Shown piece by piece: positions 6,359-6,578 of a stretch of DNA of 6,578 nucleotides. The position numbers were made by a program, and so were the translations under genes. Source of the DNA: an uncultured Anaerolineales bacterium (GTDB lineage Bacteria; Chloroflexota; Anaerolineae; Anaerolineales; UBA11657); assembly GCA_913040765.1 (NCBI GenBank), contig CAJWIA010000085.1:1-6578 (forward strand), read 5' to 3'. The notes beneath the pieces were generated by a model. That model was not told where the DNA came from. It did not search any database and saw only the letters and a program-made list of their open reading frames with translations. Every line of letters starts with the position of its first letter. The first letter of the stretch is position 1.

Positions 6359-6578
6359 TGAATATATTATTGTTGCAGCTAAAACTATTAGTATCTAAGT
6401 AAGTGTTTTAGAAGAAGACTTGTTGTCTAGGCAACTCCCGTCGCTTGCGATGACCTAATAACCTTGTCCTCTGTGTAACTTAAGTCGGCAGATATCTGAT
6501 TTTATGTGGGCCTATCTGATGCACCGCAAATGATCGTAAGTAGTTTGGCCTTAACCGACTGATACTAGTTTAAATTAC
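6359..6578. other. Intergenic upstream region, no gene recognised
   Basis: No supported reading frame or structured RNA is seen here. It should hold the promoter of the minus-strand acidic protein gene. The best minus-strand match I found is weak: TTGCCT (6429-6434 on the plus strand as AGGCAA), 16 bases, then TCTAAA (6407-6412 as TTTAGA). An AT-rich stretch at 6359-6371 is another possible -10 area. Short symmetries include an imperfect 14-bp palindrome at 6422-6435 that covers the candidate -35, TCGCTTGCGA at 6441-6450, CAGATATCTG at 6489-6498, and TATCTGAT repeated at 6493-6500 and 6513-6520. Confidence 0.4.

Noticed and set aside
6533..6578. Right edge resembles the 3' end of a 23S rRNA (ACCGACTGATACTAGT is close to the usual CTGACTGATACTAAT).
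   Set aside because: The bases before it do not follow 23S domain VI: no GTACGAGAGGACC loop and no matching helices. A protein gene also lies where the rest of the rRNA should be. A covariance-model search of the flanking sequence would settle it.

Overview
The window looks like an ordinary chromosomal stretch of an AT-leaning bacterium. A Chloroflexota-type lineage is my best guess. The guess rests mainly on the third gene, a multi-pass membrane protein with FPDG, QQQQTKWVLFG and RFYAAK motifs joined to a GAF-like domain, an architecture I associate with Chloroflexota and actinobacterial ComP-like sensors. No insertion sequence, phage gene, CRISPR array, tRNA or convincing rRNA is visible.

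Positions 1-5229, plus strand: three co-directional genes spaced 50 and 35 bp apart, with no terminator between them, probably one transcription unit. They encode PriA (primosomal replication-restart helicase, all motifs and all eight zinc cysteines intact), HolA (delta subunit of the DNA polymerase III clamp loader), and an about 10-helix membrane sensor with a C-terminal GAF-like domain but no histidine kinase. PriA reopens stalled forks and HolA helps load the sliding clamp there, so the first two genes serve the same process. The link to the sensor is positional only.

Positions 5230-5363: a convergent intergenic gap. It holds a 16-bp perfect hairpin flanked by A and T runs, which can terminate transcription from both sides, and a second weaker inverted repeat.

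Positions 5364-6329, minus strand: a 321-residue, extremely acidic, cysteine-free, mostly low-complexity protein with three different modules: a His/Glu/Pro repeat, a Gly/Glu/Tyr/Met repeat and an Asp-rich tail. A strong ribosome binding site and the short composition-balanced segments at its N-terminus and around residues 212-242 argue that it is a real gene. Its function is unknown to me. It is the most unusual item in the window and could be metal-binding or condensate-forming, but this is inference.

Positions 6330-6578: the upstream region of that gene, with a hairpin abutting the ribosome binding site, several short palindromes and an 8-bp direct repeat spaced 20 bp. No gene is recognised there.
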